Assembly: GCA_905216195.1 (NCBI GenBank)
Contig: CAJMSX010000027.1
Span: 1 to 46,846, forward strand
Source: an uncultured bacterium
GTDB taxonomy: Bacteria > Bacteroidota > Bacteroidia > Bacteroidales > Marinifilaceae
Direction of reading: 5' to 3'
DNA length: 46,846 bases
The position numbers and the translations under genes are program-made. Within the stretch, counting starts at the first letter, position 1. Each line of letters starts with the position of its first letter. This document shows, piece after piece, positions 15,450 through 24,268 of this stretch. The notes under the pieces are model-generated. The model saw nothing but the letters and a program-made list of their open reading frames with translations. It did not search any database and was not told the DNA's origin.

Positions 15450-16985
15450 ATGAAAAGAATGGTTTTAGGGCTTATGCTGGGGCTGTGGGGGCTGGGGCTG
15501 TTTGCACAGACGCCGGAAACTTCCGGGAAAGTCCGGGATTCTTTGCAGCTGGAAAAGACCCGCACCGAAATCGCTATCCTGAAGAAAGAGCAACGAATCA
15601 AGTATTTGCCCAACATAATCACCCTGATTTCGGTGTTGCTGGCTATTTTCCCCGTTTGGGTGGGAATTAAGAACTACAAGCTGCAGGTGAAGCAGCAACG
15701 GCAAAAAAACATTTCCGATTTGCTGGTTATGCTCACTCAGAAAAATGTGTATAAAAGGGCGAGTGCGGCGAAAGGCTTGAGTCGTTATCCGGACGATGTC
15801 GTTTGTGAATTGATTTCTTCCCTCATCCTGGAAGAGGACGAGTATGTGAGGGAATGTATAGAAGAAACTTTGGGTAAAATCAACGAAGCTTCTTTGCAAG
15901 AAATTTTAGACGTACATAAAAAGTATGTGAATAAAAGGACGATTTTATACGGGAAACTGAAAGTGATGAAGGTAGAGCCGGAGAAGATCGAAGCCATGTT
16001 CCGGAGAGATAAGGAAATGATTTCCCATATTCCGGTCATCGGTCCGAAATACCTCTATGATTACGGTAAAACCGTGGAAAACCGGGATATTCTTTTTAAT
16101 CAGGCGGAGGAGGTAAAGGAAGGGTATGTGCGGCATGCACGCATCATCAGCGATGCTATCGAGAGGACAGCCCGGATTATCGTAAGTATTCTGAAAAACA
16201 GCGGCCGTATCGAGACGCTGTCCCATGTGGATTTTTCCTGGTCTGAAATGTATAAGGCGACCTTGAGGTACAGGTCGGTCCAGTGTGCGGATTTTTCGTA
16301 TTCCATTCTCCGGAGATCCTGCTTTATCCGTTCCGAAATTAAAGATTCTTATTTCAATGCAGCCAATTTATACGGCGTCCGTCTGGTAAACGTAAGTTTT
16401 GTAAATTGTCAGGTAAAAGAAGCTCTTTTGCTGGATTCTTCCGGAAAGAAAGTCTCGATTGTGAATTCCAATTTCCGGAAATGTAATTTGAAAGGGAGTA
16501 GAATAGAAGGATTGGAACTGCTGGATGCGGTTTTCTTTAGCGCCAATCTGAATCGGTTTACCGCTCCGGCAAGTCGTATGAAAGGTATCGATTTTGTCGG
16601 GGCCCGCTTGAATCAATGTGTGTTGGACGAATCGGAATTGGAAAATTGTAATTTTTCCGGGTCACAGGTGATTGAAGGCTCGTTGGACCGGGCTGTGATA
16701 ACGCATTGTAATTTTTCCGACAAGGCGAAGTTGCTGGGGGTGAGTTTTAAATCGGTGAGGCTTTACAAATGCAGGTTTTTAGGGTCGGTTTTGAGAAATA
16801 TCGATTTTTCCGGAGCCTGCATTGAAGATTGTGAATTCAACGGTTCCGATTTGAGCGGTTCCGACTTAAGCGGGGCTGTGGTGAGAAATTCGGATTGGAG
16901 CGGCGCGAAACTGGAGCAGGTGTGTTGGGAAAACTGCAGGGTGGAAAATTGTAAAGGCTGGGGTCCGCCGGCCGAAAAGGGATAA
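15450..16985 (+). CDS. membrane-anchored HEAT-like and pentapeptide-repeat protein
   Basis: A 511-residue protein. A signal-like segment (about residues 1-19) and a membrane helix (about 53-70, LPNIITLISVLLAIFPVWVG) bracket a short charged coil. A helical HEAT-like part follows at about 80-160 (YKRASAAKGLSRYPDDVVCE). The C-terminal half from about residue 260 is made of degenerate A(D/N)LxX pentapeptide repeats such as DFSYS, NFRKCNLKGSR, DFSGACIEDCEFNGSDLSGS, which fold as a right-handed beta-helix. Such helices serve as scaffolds or DNA mimics, with no catalysis. It follows the broken tube gene on the same strand; any link with the sheath is unproven. Confidence 0.75.
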   Translation: MKRMVLGLMLGLWGLGLFAQTPETSGKVRDSLQLEKTRTEIAILKKEQRIKYLPNIITLISVLLAIFPVWVGIKNYKLQVKQQRQKNISDLLVMLTQKNVYKRASAAKGLSRYPDDVVCELISSLILEEDEYVRECIEETLGKINEASLQEILDVHKKYVNKRTILYGKLKVMKVEPEKIEAMFRRDKEMISHIPVIGPKYLYDYGKTVENRDILFNQAEEVKEGYVRHARIISDAIERTARIIVSILKNSGRIETLSHVDFSWSEMYKATLRYRSVQCADFSYSILRRSCFIRSEIKDSYFNAANLYGVRLVNVSFVNCQVKEALLLDSSGKKVSIVNSNFRKCNLKGSRIEGLELLDAVFFSANLNRFTAPASRMKGIDFVGARLNQCVLDESELENCNFSGSQVIEGSLDRAVITHCNFSDKAKLLGVSFKSVRLYKCRFLGSVLRNIDFSGACIEDCEFNGSDLSGSDLSGAVVRNSDWSGAKLEQVCWENCRVENCKGWGPPAEKG

Positions 16986-17100
16986 ACGGTGGGTTCCCCT
17001 TTTGAGGACCGGAGAGGCGGAGCATGTCAGCCCGTGGGAAGCGGACTTTGTTTTTTTACTTTTTTATTTATTACTTTACCCGCTAATCAAGTTATTCGTT

Positions 17101-20046
17101 TTGAAATCAGAAATAAGGAATTTAGAGGAGCTGGCCGCCAGAATTCAGGGAGAAGTGGAAACGGACCCGCTTCATCGGATCGTGTATGCAACCGATGCGT
17201 CGGCCTATCGGGAAATGCCGTTGGGAGTGGTGTATCCGAAGAACCCAGAAGATATCCGGGAAATTGTCCGTTTTGCCCGGGAAACCGGATGCAACCTGAT
17301 TCCCCGGGCCGCGGGTACTTCCCTGGCCGGGCAGGTTGTCGGCCCGGGACTGGTGGTGGATATTTCCCGCTATATGAACCGTATTCTGGAACTGAACGAA
17401 AAGGAACATTGGGTGAGGGTGGAACCGGGAGTCGTATTAGATGAGTTGCATTTGTATACCAAACCTTTCGGTTTATTTTTCGGGCCCGAAACCTCGACCT
17501 CCAACCGGTGTTGCCTGGGCGGAATGGTGGGGAATAATTCCTGCGGATTACACTCTTTGGTTTACGGAAGTACGCGGGATCATTTGCTGGAGGCAACCGT
17601 CGTGTTGAGCGACGGTTCGGTTACGGTGTTGAAGGGTATGGAAACCGCTGAAGTGGAGGATTGTATGAAAAAAACCGGATTGGAAGGGAAAATTTATCGT
17701 ACCGCCGTACGGATATTGAGGGAGAATGCGGCGAAAATAAAGGCGAATTTTCCCGATCCGGCCCTCAGCCGGCGGAATATGGGTTATGCGCTGGATCAGT
17801 TGCTTTACTCGGCTTATTTCGATCCGGAAAGCACCGAACCTTTCAATCTGTGTAAATTGCTGGCGGGTTCGGAGGGGACCCTGGCTTTCGCCACCGAGTT
17901 GAAATTGAATCTGCTCCCCTTGCCGCCGAAAGAAAAAGCCGTTATCTGCGTACACTGCCGGGATTTGGAAGAGGCGTTTCAGGGGAATCTGGTAGCTTTG
18001 CGTTATGGGCCGATGGCTGTGGAACTGATGGACCGGACGATTCTGGAGCTGAGTAAAAAGAATATCGGACAGCGGAACAACCGTTTTTTTATAGAAGGAG
18101 ATCCCGGAGCTATCCTGATTGTGGAAGTGGCCGGGGAAAACCGGGAGGAAACGGACCGGCGTGCCGCCCGTATCGAAGCCGGATTGAGGGAAAAGGACCT
18201 GGGATATGCTTATCCCCGGGTGTATGGAAAAGATATCAGCCGGGTGTGGAGTTTACGGAAGGCCGGTTTGGGACTGTTATCGGGTATGCCGGGGAATGCC
18301 AAACCGGTGTCGGTGGTAGAAGATACGGCGGTTACCCCCGAACGTTTGCCGGCCTATATGAAAGATTTCGGAGAACTGTTGAACCGGCTGGGGTTGAGTT
18401 GTGTCTACCATGCGCATATCGCTACGGGAGAATTACATTTGCGTCCGATATTGAACCTGAAGGAAGCCGGCGACCGGCAACTGTTCCGCCAGGTAGCGGA
18501 AGAAACGGCTTTGCTGGTAAAAAAGCACCGGGGTTCCTTGAGCGGAGAGCACGGGGACGGACGGTTGAGGGGAGAGTTTATCCCCCTGCTGTTCGGCGAA
18601 TCCATCTATCGGTTGCTGAAAGAATTGAAACATACCTGGGACCCGGCCGGCATTCTGAACCGGGGGAAAATTGTGGAAACCCCGGCTATGGATGAAGGAC
18701 TCCGGTACGAAGCGGAAGACAAAAACGGAAAGAGGGAGAAGCAAAATGAAATAAAGACTTATTTCGATTTTTCGGCTCAGCAGGGGTGGTTGTGTGCCAT
18801 AGAGCAATGCAACGGTTCGGGGGATTGCCGGAAAGCGATGGTATTCGGAGGTACCATGTGTCCGAGTTACCGGGCTACCCGCCGGGAGAAGGATACCACC
18901 CGGGCGCGGGCGAATGTATTGCGGGAATTGCTGAGCAGACCTTTGACGAAAAAAATATACGATCAGCCGGAAATTTCCGCGGCGCTGGACACTTGTTTGT
19001 CGTGCAAAGCCTGTAAATCCGAATGTCCTTCCAATGTGGATATGGCCCGTTTCAAGGCGGAATACCTCCAGCATCGGTATGATGTTTGCGGAGTGCCTGT
19101 AAAGGCTTTTTTAATCGCCCATCTGAATACGGTGCAGCGGTTGTGTACGCGGTTTCCCTTTTTGTATAACGGGGTGGTGCAAACGGGATGGACGGCGGGC
19201 ATACTGAAACGATTTTTGAAATTCGCACCGGAGCGGACTTTGCCTTTGCTGGATAAGACGACTCTCCGGCGGTGGGTGAAAACCTCCCATCGCCGGAAGA
19301 CGGACGTAGCTTCCGGGAGAAAAGTTTATCTGTTTGCGGACGAATTTACGGATTATATGGACGTGGAAACCGGCATTTGTTTTGTGCAGTTGCTGGAGGA
19401 ATTGGATTACGAAGTGATCATTCCCCGGCATGTGGAGAGCGGGCGCACATCCATTTCCAAAGGCCTGCTGAAAAAAGCCCGCCGGTCGGCCCGCCGGAAT
19501 GTGGAATTGTTGAAAGACCGGATTACGGAGGAGACGCCTCTGGTCGGTATAGAACCTTCCTGTATTTTATCTTTCCGGGACGAATATCCGGATCTGGTCG
19601 GGGAGGATCTGAAACCGGCCGCTGTGGCTTTGGGTAAAAATTGTCTTTTATACGACGAGTTTCTCGTACGGGAAATCCGGAGAGGCCGTATCGGTGCGGA
19701 TCGTTTTACGGACCGGCCGTTAAAAATCTGGCTTCACGGGCATTGTCATCAGAAGTCTCTGGCTTCTGTGGAGCCTTCCCGGGAAATGTTATCGTTGCCC
19801 CGGAACTATGTGGTGGAAGTAATTCCTTCTGGTTGTTGCGGAATGGCGGGGGCTTTCGGTTATGAACGCGCGCATTATGCGCTTTCCATGCAAATCGGCG
19901 AACAGGTATTATTTCCGGCTGTCCGGCAGGCGGAAGAAGAGGATTGCATCGCTGCTCCCGGGACCAGTTGCCGGCAGCAGATCCAGGACGGTACGGGCCG
20001 CATAGCCCTCCATCCGGTTGAAATCCTCTTCCGCGCCCTCAAATAA
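17101..20046 (+). CDS. FAD-linked oxidase / Fe-S / CCG-domain fusion (D-lactate or glycolate dehydrogenase-like)
   Basis: A fusion of about 981 residues that oxidises a 2-hydroxy acid, probably D-lactate or glycolate, and passes electrons to the membrane chain. The FAD-binding domain has PRAAGTSLAGQVVGPGLVVD and GGMVGNNSCG. The FAD-oxidase C-terminal domain contains YHAHIATGELHLRPIL and SGEHGDGRLRGEF. Next come Cys-rich CIEQCNGSGDCRK and CLSCKACKSECP, binding 4Fe-4S clusters, and a CCG domain ends with HGHCHQK and SGCCGMAGAFGYE. Family members begin near LKSEIRNLEELA, so the TTG at 17101 is preferred. The in-frame ATG at 17002 would prepend 33 hydrophobic residues read from what looks like a promoter-type T-rich stretch. 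The fusion replaces the usual GlcD/GlcF-type subunits. Confidence 0.88.
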   Translation: MKSEIRNLEELAARIQGEVETDPLHRIVYATDASAYREMPLGVVYPKNPEDIREIVRFARETGCNLIPRAAGTSLAGQVVGPGLVVDISRYMNRILELNEKEHWVRVEPGVVLDELHLYTKPFGLFFGPETSTSNRCCLGGMVGNNSCGLHSLVYGSTRDHLLEATVVLSDGSVTVLKGMETAEVEDCMKKTGLEGKIYRTAVRILRENAAKIKANFPDPALSRRNMGYALDQLLYSAYFDPESTEPFNLCKLLAGSEGTLAFATELKLNLLPLPPKEKAVICVHCRDLEEAFQGNLVALRYGPMAVELMDRTILELSKKNIGQRNNRFFIEGDPGAILIVEVAGENREETDRRAARIEAGLREKDLGYAYPRVYGKDISRVWSLRKAGLGLLSGMPGNAKPVSVVEDTAVTPERLPAYMKDFGELLNRLGLSCVYHAHIATGELHLRPILNLKEAGDRQLFRQVAEETALLVKKHRGSLSGEHGDGRLRGEFIPLLFGESIYRLLKELKHTWDPAGILNRGKIVETPAMDEGLRYEAEDKNGKREKQNEIKTYFDFSAQQGWLCAIEQCNGSGDCRKAMVFGGTMCPSYRATRREKDTTRARANVLRELLSRPLTKKIYDQPEISAALDTCLSCKACKSECPSNVDMARFKAEYLQHRYDVCGVPVKAFLIAHLNTVQRLCTRFPFLYNGVVQTGWTAGILKRFLKFAPERTLPLLDKTTLRRWVKTSHRRKTDVASGRKVYLFADEFTDYMDVETGICFVQLLEELDYEVIIPRHVESGRTSISKGLLKKARRSARRNVELLKDRITEETPLVGIEPSCILSFRDEYPDLVGEDLKPAAVALGKNCLLYDEFLVREIRRGRIGADRFTDRPLKIWLHGHCHQKSLASVEPSREMLSLPRNYVVEVIPSGCCGMAGAFGYERAHYALSMQIGEQVLFPAVRQAEEEDCIAAPGTSCRQQIQDGTGRIALHPVEILFRALK

Positions 20047-20057
20047 CCCCCCACCTG

Positions 20058-20232
20058 CCAATCACGGGGACGGGGCAATTGATCAATCACGGGGACGGGG
20101 CAGTTGTCGTCATATGGGGACGGGGCAAGTGTGCGAAGGCGGAGAAACGCCCACGGGCGTCTCGGAGCAATTGTGCGGAGGTGGGAAAACGCCCACCGGG
20201 GTACTGGAAGACGGCCCTTTTCGGGAGAGAAT
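20058..20232 (+). repeat. GC-rich hairpin repeat element, left copy
   Basis: The element begins with two tandem copies of ATCACGGGGACGGGGCA (around a central AATTGATCA). Units of the form GGGGCAAGTGTGCG, GGAGCAATTGTGCGG follow, with stems ACGCCC/GGGCGT (20147-20160) and GGTGGG/CCCACC (near 20180-20200). A related element in reverse orientation lies at 28966-29070, sharing nearly 50 bases almost exactly (20058-20106 with 29022-29070). It resembles REP-type elements moved by Y1 transposases, but no such gene is in the window. The rest of the gap up to 20623 shows only a CCCC/GGGG stem near 20350 and no convincing gene. Confidence 0.8.
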
Positions 20233-20590
20233 TGCACGAGGAAGTCCGATCACCGGGTCGGGGCAAGTGTGCGGTGCTTTGTGGAAGTATGCACTAGGGT
20301 CCAGGGGTGTGGTGCGGTGTTTGGGTTGTTTGTGGGTGAAAAATCTTTACCCCCTTTCGGGGAAAAGGGTCCGGCAGAAGGAGGAAGGCGTACCGGTGCG
20401 GATCTCCGCTCTCTGATCCGGAAAGAACTTTTCGGGAAGAGAATTCGAAAAAATAGATAGACGGCCGGACTTAAGAAAAAGTCCTTGAACGGGAGGGAAA
20501 TGAAGTATGTCCCAAAAGTTTTAGGTCCAGCTTTGTGGAGGCACTTCCAAGACGGGCACGGCTTTTTTATCCGGTTGCACGCTTTTTTGA

Positions 20591-20598
20591 TATATTTG
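20591..20598 (+). promoter_or_regulatory. -7 box of the Crp-like regulator gene
   Basis: TATATTTG fits TAnnTTTG and lies 26 bases before the ATG at 20624. It makes the in-frame GTG at 20600 an unlikely start. No TTG is seen at the standard distance. Confidence 0.5.
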
Positions 20599-20623
20599 TG
20601 TGGAATTTAAGGGAAGGGAGATT

Positions 20624-21175
20624 ATGGAAACATTTATAGAAAGGCAACGGAAATTGTATCCGCTTTCGGACGAGGCAGCCCGGTTGTTGTTACAAGAGGT
20701 GGAAGAGGTAAATTTTGCTAAGGGGAAAGACGTGATTGTTCAGGGGAGGCGAACCGATTATGTTTATTTTGTGAAGGAGGGTTTGGTGCGCGTATACATG
20801 TGGCGGGATGCAAAAGATCTGACCCTTTGGTTTGCGGCTCCGGGGCAAATGGTGGCAGCTGCTTCTCCGGCGCTTTCGGTTTTAAATGCCGAGACGCTTG
20901 AAGACAGTGTATTGCTGAAGATTACCGCCCGGAGGCTGGAGGATTTGTTTCTGCACTCCCTGGAACTGGCCAATTGGGGGCGTAAGTTGGCGGAATATAC
21001 GCTATCGGAATATGAACATTATTTCACCCATTACAGTTTTACGGACGCTAAGGCCCAATACGAGCGGCTTCTGCGTGAATATCCCGACCTGATTAAAAAG
21101 GTTCCCTTAAAACACATAGCTTCTTATCTGCAAATCACTCCCCAGTCGCTCAGCCGCATCCGGGCTTTGAAATAG
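20624..21175 (+). CDS. Crp/Fnr-family transcriptional regulator
   Basis: A regulator of about 183 residues. The N-terminal cyclic-nucleotide-binding-like beta barrel runs from about residue 10 to 110 (VIVQGRRTDYVYFVKEGLVRVY) and a short C-terminal helix-turn-helix ends the protein (HIASYLQITPQSLSRIRAL). The layout is the compact form common in Bacteroidales, where the ligand is usually unknown. The canonical cAMP-contacting Arg/Ser pair was not seen. The next gene is a MATE transporter on the same strand, only 79 bases away, which makes that gene a plausible target. Confidence 0.88.
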   Translation: METFIERQRKLYPLSDEAARLLLQEVEEVNFAKGKDVIVQGRRTDYVYFVKEGLVRVYMWRDAKDLTLWFAAPGQMVAAASPALSVLNAETLEDSVLLKITARRLEDLFLHSLELANWGRKLAEYTLSEYEHYFTHYSFTDAKAQYERLLREYPDLIKKVPLKHIASYLQITPQSLSRIRALK

Positions 21176-21235
21176 CCGGCTTACCGGTCCGGGCATTAAT
21201 TAACATAGGGTAATTTTTCCCCCGTTTCGTTTCTT

Positions 21236-21243
21236 TACTTTTG
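21236..21243 (+). promoter_or_regulatory. -7 box of the MATE transporter gene
   Basis: TACTTTTG fits TAnnTTTG just before the transporter gene. Its closeness to the ATG at 21255 favours the second in-frame ATG at 21267 as the start. Regulation by the adjacent Crp-like protein is possible. Confidence 0.5.
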
Positions 21244-21254
21244 CAGACATTTAA

Positions 21255-22631
21255 ATGAAAGGAAGAATGAAACAAGAGGGAGCTATAAGTGTGAGTGCAA
21301 AACACACGGAATTGACTACGGCGGGAATTCGGGGTTTATTTTGGAAATATGCCCTTCCCGGGGTGATCGGGTTATTGTTTTTGGGCATACAGACGGTGAT
21401 TGATGGGATGGTTTTATCCCATTTCTCCGGGTCGAAAGCTTTAGCCAGTGTGAATCTGGTATTGCCCTGTTACAATTTCATGATAGCTGTAGCGGTTGTG
21501 GTGGCTATCGGGTGCCAGGCTTTTATCGGCATACGACTGGGGCAGTCGGACCTCCGGACGGCCAATCACGCTTTGAATACAGCTTTTTATTTTCTGGTGA
21601 TTTTTTCCGCAACCGTCAGTTTGCTTATTTTTAGTTTGTCGGAACCGATAGCGAATTTGTTGGGGGCGGATGACTTGCTCAGAGAGGGGGCCGTTTCGTA
21701 TATACGGGCGTTGGTTCCTTTTTTCCCGGCTCTGACGTTGATGTTTCTGGGCGATTATATGCAGAAAATTGCCGGAAGGCCGGTATATGCCACTTGTGTG
21801 ATGAGCGGAACCGTGTTACTTAATATCGCGTTGGACTTGCTATTTATCGGAAAATGGCAGTGGGGAAGTGCCGGAGCGGGGTTGGCTACGGGAATTGCTT
21901 TTACGGTGGGGGCATTGGGGAATGTACCCTTGTTGTTTGACCGGAAACGACCGTTGTGTGTCCAAAAAGGACGCTTTCGTTGGGGGATTCTGCGACAGAT
22001 GTTCTACAACGGTTCTTCGGAAGGAGTATCCGAGTTGTCTGCCGGCATAACCGTATTTATGTTCAACCTGGTTTTGATGAAACACCTGGGTTCTGACGGG
22101 GTGGCTGCGTTTACGGCCCTGGGATATGTGTTGTTTATCGGGGTTACGGTATTTTTAGGAATATCTGACGGCATTATTCCGGTGATCAGTTATAATTTCG
22201 GAAACGGCAAAAGGGAGCGGGTAAAGCATACGGTGTTTTTGGCTGCCCGCACCAATCTGATTATCGGGATCGGATTGTTCGCTCTGTTGTGGATGGCGGG
22301 AGAAAGCCTGATGGCGTTCTTCTTTAAAAGCGATGAAGCCGGAGTGTTGAATATGGCCGGAAAAGGGGCTGTCGTTTATGCTTTCGCCTTTCTTTTTAAC
22401 GGATTGAATATCTTGGCGTCCGGGTATTTTACGGCTATAGGGGCCGCCCGCTTATCGGTAATCGTTTCCTTGTCCCGGGGGTTGCTGTTTATCGGCATCG
22501 GATTGTTTTTATTACCGCTATGGTTAGGGGTGGAAGGCATTTGGTTTGTGATTCCGGTGGCTGAATTTTGTACTTTACTGGTATCGGCGGGCCTATTTTT
22601 CCGGAAAAAGGTGTTGACGCAAAAGGGATAA
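21255..22631 (+). CDS. MATE-family multidrug efflux transporter
   Basis: A 458-residue inner-membrane protein with about twelve hydrophobic segments in two similar halves, as in the MATE family that exports cationic drugs and metabolites against Na+ or H+. Diagnostic stretches are YALPGVIGLLFLGIQTVIDG at the first helix, FSGSKALASVNLVLP, and GISDGIIPVISYNFGNG in the second half. The length fits the family. The start may be the ATG at 21267 given the promoter position. It lies between a Crp-like regulator and a DNA-glycosylase-like gene, all in one direction. Confidence 0.92.
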   Translation: MKGRMKQEGAISVSAKHTELTTAGIRGLFWKYALPGVIGLLFLGIQTVIDGMVLSHFSGSKALASVNLVLPCYNFMIAVAVVVAIGCQAFIGIRLGQSDLRTANHALNTAFYFLVIFSATVSLLIFSLSEPIANLLGADDLLREGAVSYIRALVPFFPALTLMFLGDYMQKIAGRPVYATCVMSGTVLLNIALDLLFIGKWQWGSAGAGLATGIAFTVGALGNVPLLFDRKRPLCVQKGRFRWGILRQMFYNGSSEGVSELSAGITVFMFNLVLMKHLGSDGVAAFTALGYVLFIGVTVFLGISDGIIPVISYNFGNGKRERVKHTVFLAARTNLIIGIGLFALLWMAGESLMAFFFKSDEAGVLNMAGKGAVVYAFAFLFNGLNILASGYFTAIGAARLSVIVSLSRGLLFIGIGLFLLPLWLGVEGIWFVIPVAEFCTLLVSAGLFFRKKVLTQKG

Positions 22632-22686
22632 TACGGTTATTTTTATACATTTGTGAAATAACATTCCGGCTTAGGAGTGTGTAATA

Positions 22687-23532
22687 ATGAATGTGAAGCT
22701 TATGATTGAAATTCCTGAATCCGCCCTTATTAGCCGGCAGGCAACCGATATCCTCACTGGAAGGGTCATCGAACGGGTGGTGAATGCCACGAGTCCGCAT
22801 AAATTCACCTGGTATAATGGGGATCCCGCGGGTTATCCCGGGATTTTGGCCGGTCGTACGATAGAGACGGTAAACGGTTATGGCGCTTTTGTCGATCTGG
22901 TGATGGACGCAGATACCCATCTGCTCATCGGAGACGGTACGAATATGCGGTATATCCGGGCGGGAGAACGGCCGCCGGCCCGGCACCAGCAGCTTATCGT
23001 ATTGGACGACGGCAGTTCTCTGGTTTTTACGGTGGCTATGTACGGCGGTATATATGCTTTCCGTGGCGGATTCGATAATCCTTACTATCAGGGCAGTATG
23101 CACAAGCCGAATCCTTTGGAGGACCGGTTCGGCGAAAAGTATTTCGAAAACCTGATGGCTGGTCTGAAAAAAGACCTGTCGGCAAAAGCTTTTTTGGCTA
23201 CGGAGCAACGTATACCCGGTTTGGGAAACGGCGTGCTGCAGGATATCCTGTTCAATGCCGGCATTCATCCCAAACGGAAAGTTTCTACCTTCACCGATCT
23301 GGAAAAAGCCGACCTGTTGTATAGTATAAAGGGAACCTTGGCCCGGATGACCGAACGGGGCGGACGGGATACCGAAAAGGATTTTTTCGGGAACCCGGGA
23401 GGTTACCGGGTGGTTTTGTCCCGGAATACTTATAAAAATCCCTGTCCCCTTTGCGGGCATGAAATTATCCGGGAGGCTTATCTGGGCGGTACGGTTTATT
23501 ATTGTCCGGAATGCCAAAAGTGGCAGGGGTAG
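22687..23532 (+). CDS. Fpg/Nei-like DNA-binding protein lacking the expected catalytic residues
   Basis: A 281-residue member of the formamidopyrimidine-DNA glycosylase/endonuclease VIII superfamily. The helix-two-turn-helix domain (TEQRIPGLGNGVLQDILFNA) and the C4 zinc finger (CPLCGHEIIR then CPECQ) are intact. In active enzymes the mature N-terminus is Pro-Glu, a Lys sits on the N-terminal beta sandwich, and an Arg lies on the zinc-finger hairpin. From the internal ATG at 22702 this protein reads MIEIPES, with Ile at the Pro position. The beta-sandwich Lys is not seen in NGYGAFVDLVM, and the finger hairpin reads GGTVYYC without Arg. It may bind damaged DNA without cutting, or use other residues. 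The start could be 22687 or 22702. Confidence 0.85.
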   Translation: MNVKLMIEIPESALISRQATDILTGRVIERVVNATSPHKFTWYNGDPAGYPGILAGRTIETVNGYGAFVDLVMDADTHLLIGDGTNMRYIRAGERPPARHQQLIVLDDGSSLVFTVAMYGGIYAFRGGFDNPYYQGSMHKPNPLEDRFGEKYFENLMAGLKKDLSAKAFLATEQRIPGLGNGVLQDILFNAGIHPKRKVSTFTDLEKADLLYSIKGTLARMTERGGRDTEKDFFGNPGGYRVVLSRNTYKNPCPLCGHEIIREAYLGGTVYYCPECQKWQG

Positions 23533-23681
23533 AGGGGTGGAAAGCCGGGGAATAGTTAACCTTGGTGCGGGCAGCAGGTGTTGCTGGCAGGAAAAGTTCT
23601 GTTCCCGGAACGACGATGCGGCAGGGGATATCGGTATCGGAGGGATGAGCGGCGGGAGCGTTCAGGAGGAGTATGGCGATC
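23533..23681 (+). other. intergenic stretch after the Fpg-like gene
   Basis: GC-rich DNA running from the glycosylase-like stop codon to the first 90-base repeat. No gene, strong hairpin or promoter was recognised. The whole gene-free interval up to the Fic start (734 bases) is otherwise filled by the repeat, a small excisionase-like remnant and the palindromes listed separately. Confidence 0.4.
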
Positions 23682-23771
23682 CTCCGTCCTTACCGTCTGT
23701 TTTCTCTAACCCCCTTATTTACAACCTTCCTGCGCTCATCTGCCCAATCTCTCATTTTTTATTCTTATCTT
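23682..23771 (+). repeat. 90-base direct repeat, left copy
   Basis: CTCCGTCCTTACCGTCTGTT and the following bases to ATTCTTATCTT recur at 25968-26057 with only a few mismatches. The right copy continues into a -7 box (TATCTTTG); this copy is interrupted exactly there and runs into foreign AT-rich DNA. It is therefore a decapitated promoter region. Confidence 0.85.
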
Positions 23772-23785
23772 ATTGGCTTCATCTA

Positions 23786-23848
23786 CTAATTATTGCGTTT
23801 CTCGACCAGCGAATCAAATGAAGCTGCATCTATCATTATAAATTCCAT
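23786..23848 (-). pseudogene. possible remnant of an excisionase-like gene
   Basis: A 20-codon frame reads MEFIMIDAASFDSLVEKRNN. The opening resembles the first residues of small helix-turn-helix (excisionase-like) proteins of Bacteroidales mobile elements, which usually run to about 100 residues. It stops just beside the 90-base repeat, as if cut by the insertion junction. The match is short, so confidence is low. Confidence 0.25.
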
Positions 23849-24133
23849 ATTGTTGCTTGTTTTTATGTATTGTAAGCAAGTGTTTCTAACCTGTCACAAC
23901 ACGAATTATTACTTTGTGATTAGTTCCAAGCCGACTTAAGTATGCTCGCCATGTCTGGCGTGATACTACCATTCATCATTGGTCTCTGATTCTATGCGAC
24001 CTTTTCATAGCTCCATTCTGCCGGAGGATATGTCTTGTGTGACCTTACACAAATGACAGTTCCGTGCTATTTGCGAAATTACGGTTGACGATAGAACCTG
24101 TTTGTCATAAACAATGAAGGGGAATTTGATAAC

Positions 24134-24166
24134 TATGCGGAGAATAGATATTCTATTCTCCGCATA
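24134..24166. promoter_or_regulatory. perfect 15-bp palindrome upstream of Fic gene
   Basis: TATGCGGAGAATAGA, three bases, then TCTATTCTCCGCATA is a perfect inverted repeat. It shares the ATGCGG/CCGCAT half with a second palindrome at 24196-24210 (CCGCAT TTT ATGCGG). Either could be an operator for a dimeric regulator. Confidence 0.6.
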
Positions 24167-24239
24167 ATACGCATGTTATATTACGTGAAAAAGCACCGCA
24201 TTTTATGCGGAAATTATTGAGCGTTCGAAATAAAATGGT

Positions 24240-24268
24240 ATCTTTACCGCAAAATAAGCGGTAAAGAT
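24240..24268. promoter_or_regulatory. 11-bp inverted repeat over the Fic promoter and start codon
   Basis: ATCTTTACCGC (24240-24250) and GCGGTAAAGAT (24258-24268) are perfect inverted arms with a seven-base spacer. The right arm runs into the ATG at 24267, and the left arm contains TATCTTTA, close to a -7 box. A protein bound here, or a hairpin in the RNA, would block expression. Confidence 0.55.

Noticed and set aside
20058..20232. Repeated units suggesting a CRISPR array.
   Set aside because: Units vary in length and sequence and form GC-rich hairpins; there are no regular spacers and no cas genes.
20079..20460. Overlapping open frames in the repeat-rich gap after the FAD oxidase.
   Set aside because: They consist of translated repeat DNA (Gly, Arg and Pro-rich) in several frames at once, with no protein-like pattern.
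22489..23517. Minus-strand frame of 342 codons opposite the Fpg-like gene.
   Set aside because: The plus strand encodes clear helix-two-turn-helix and zinc-finger motifs; the antisense frame shows none.
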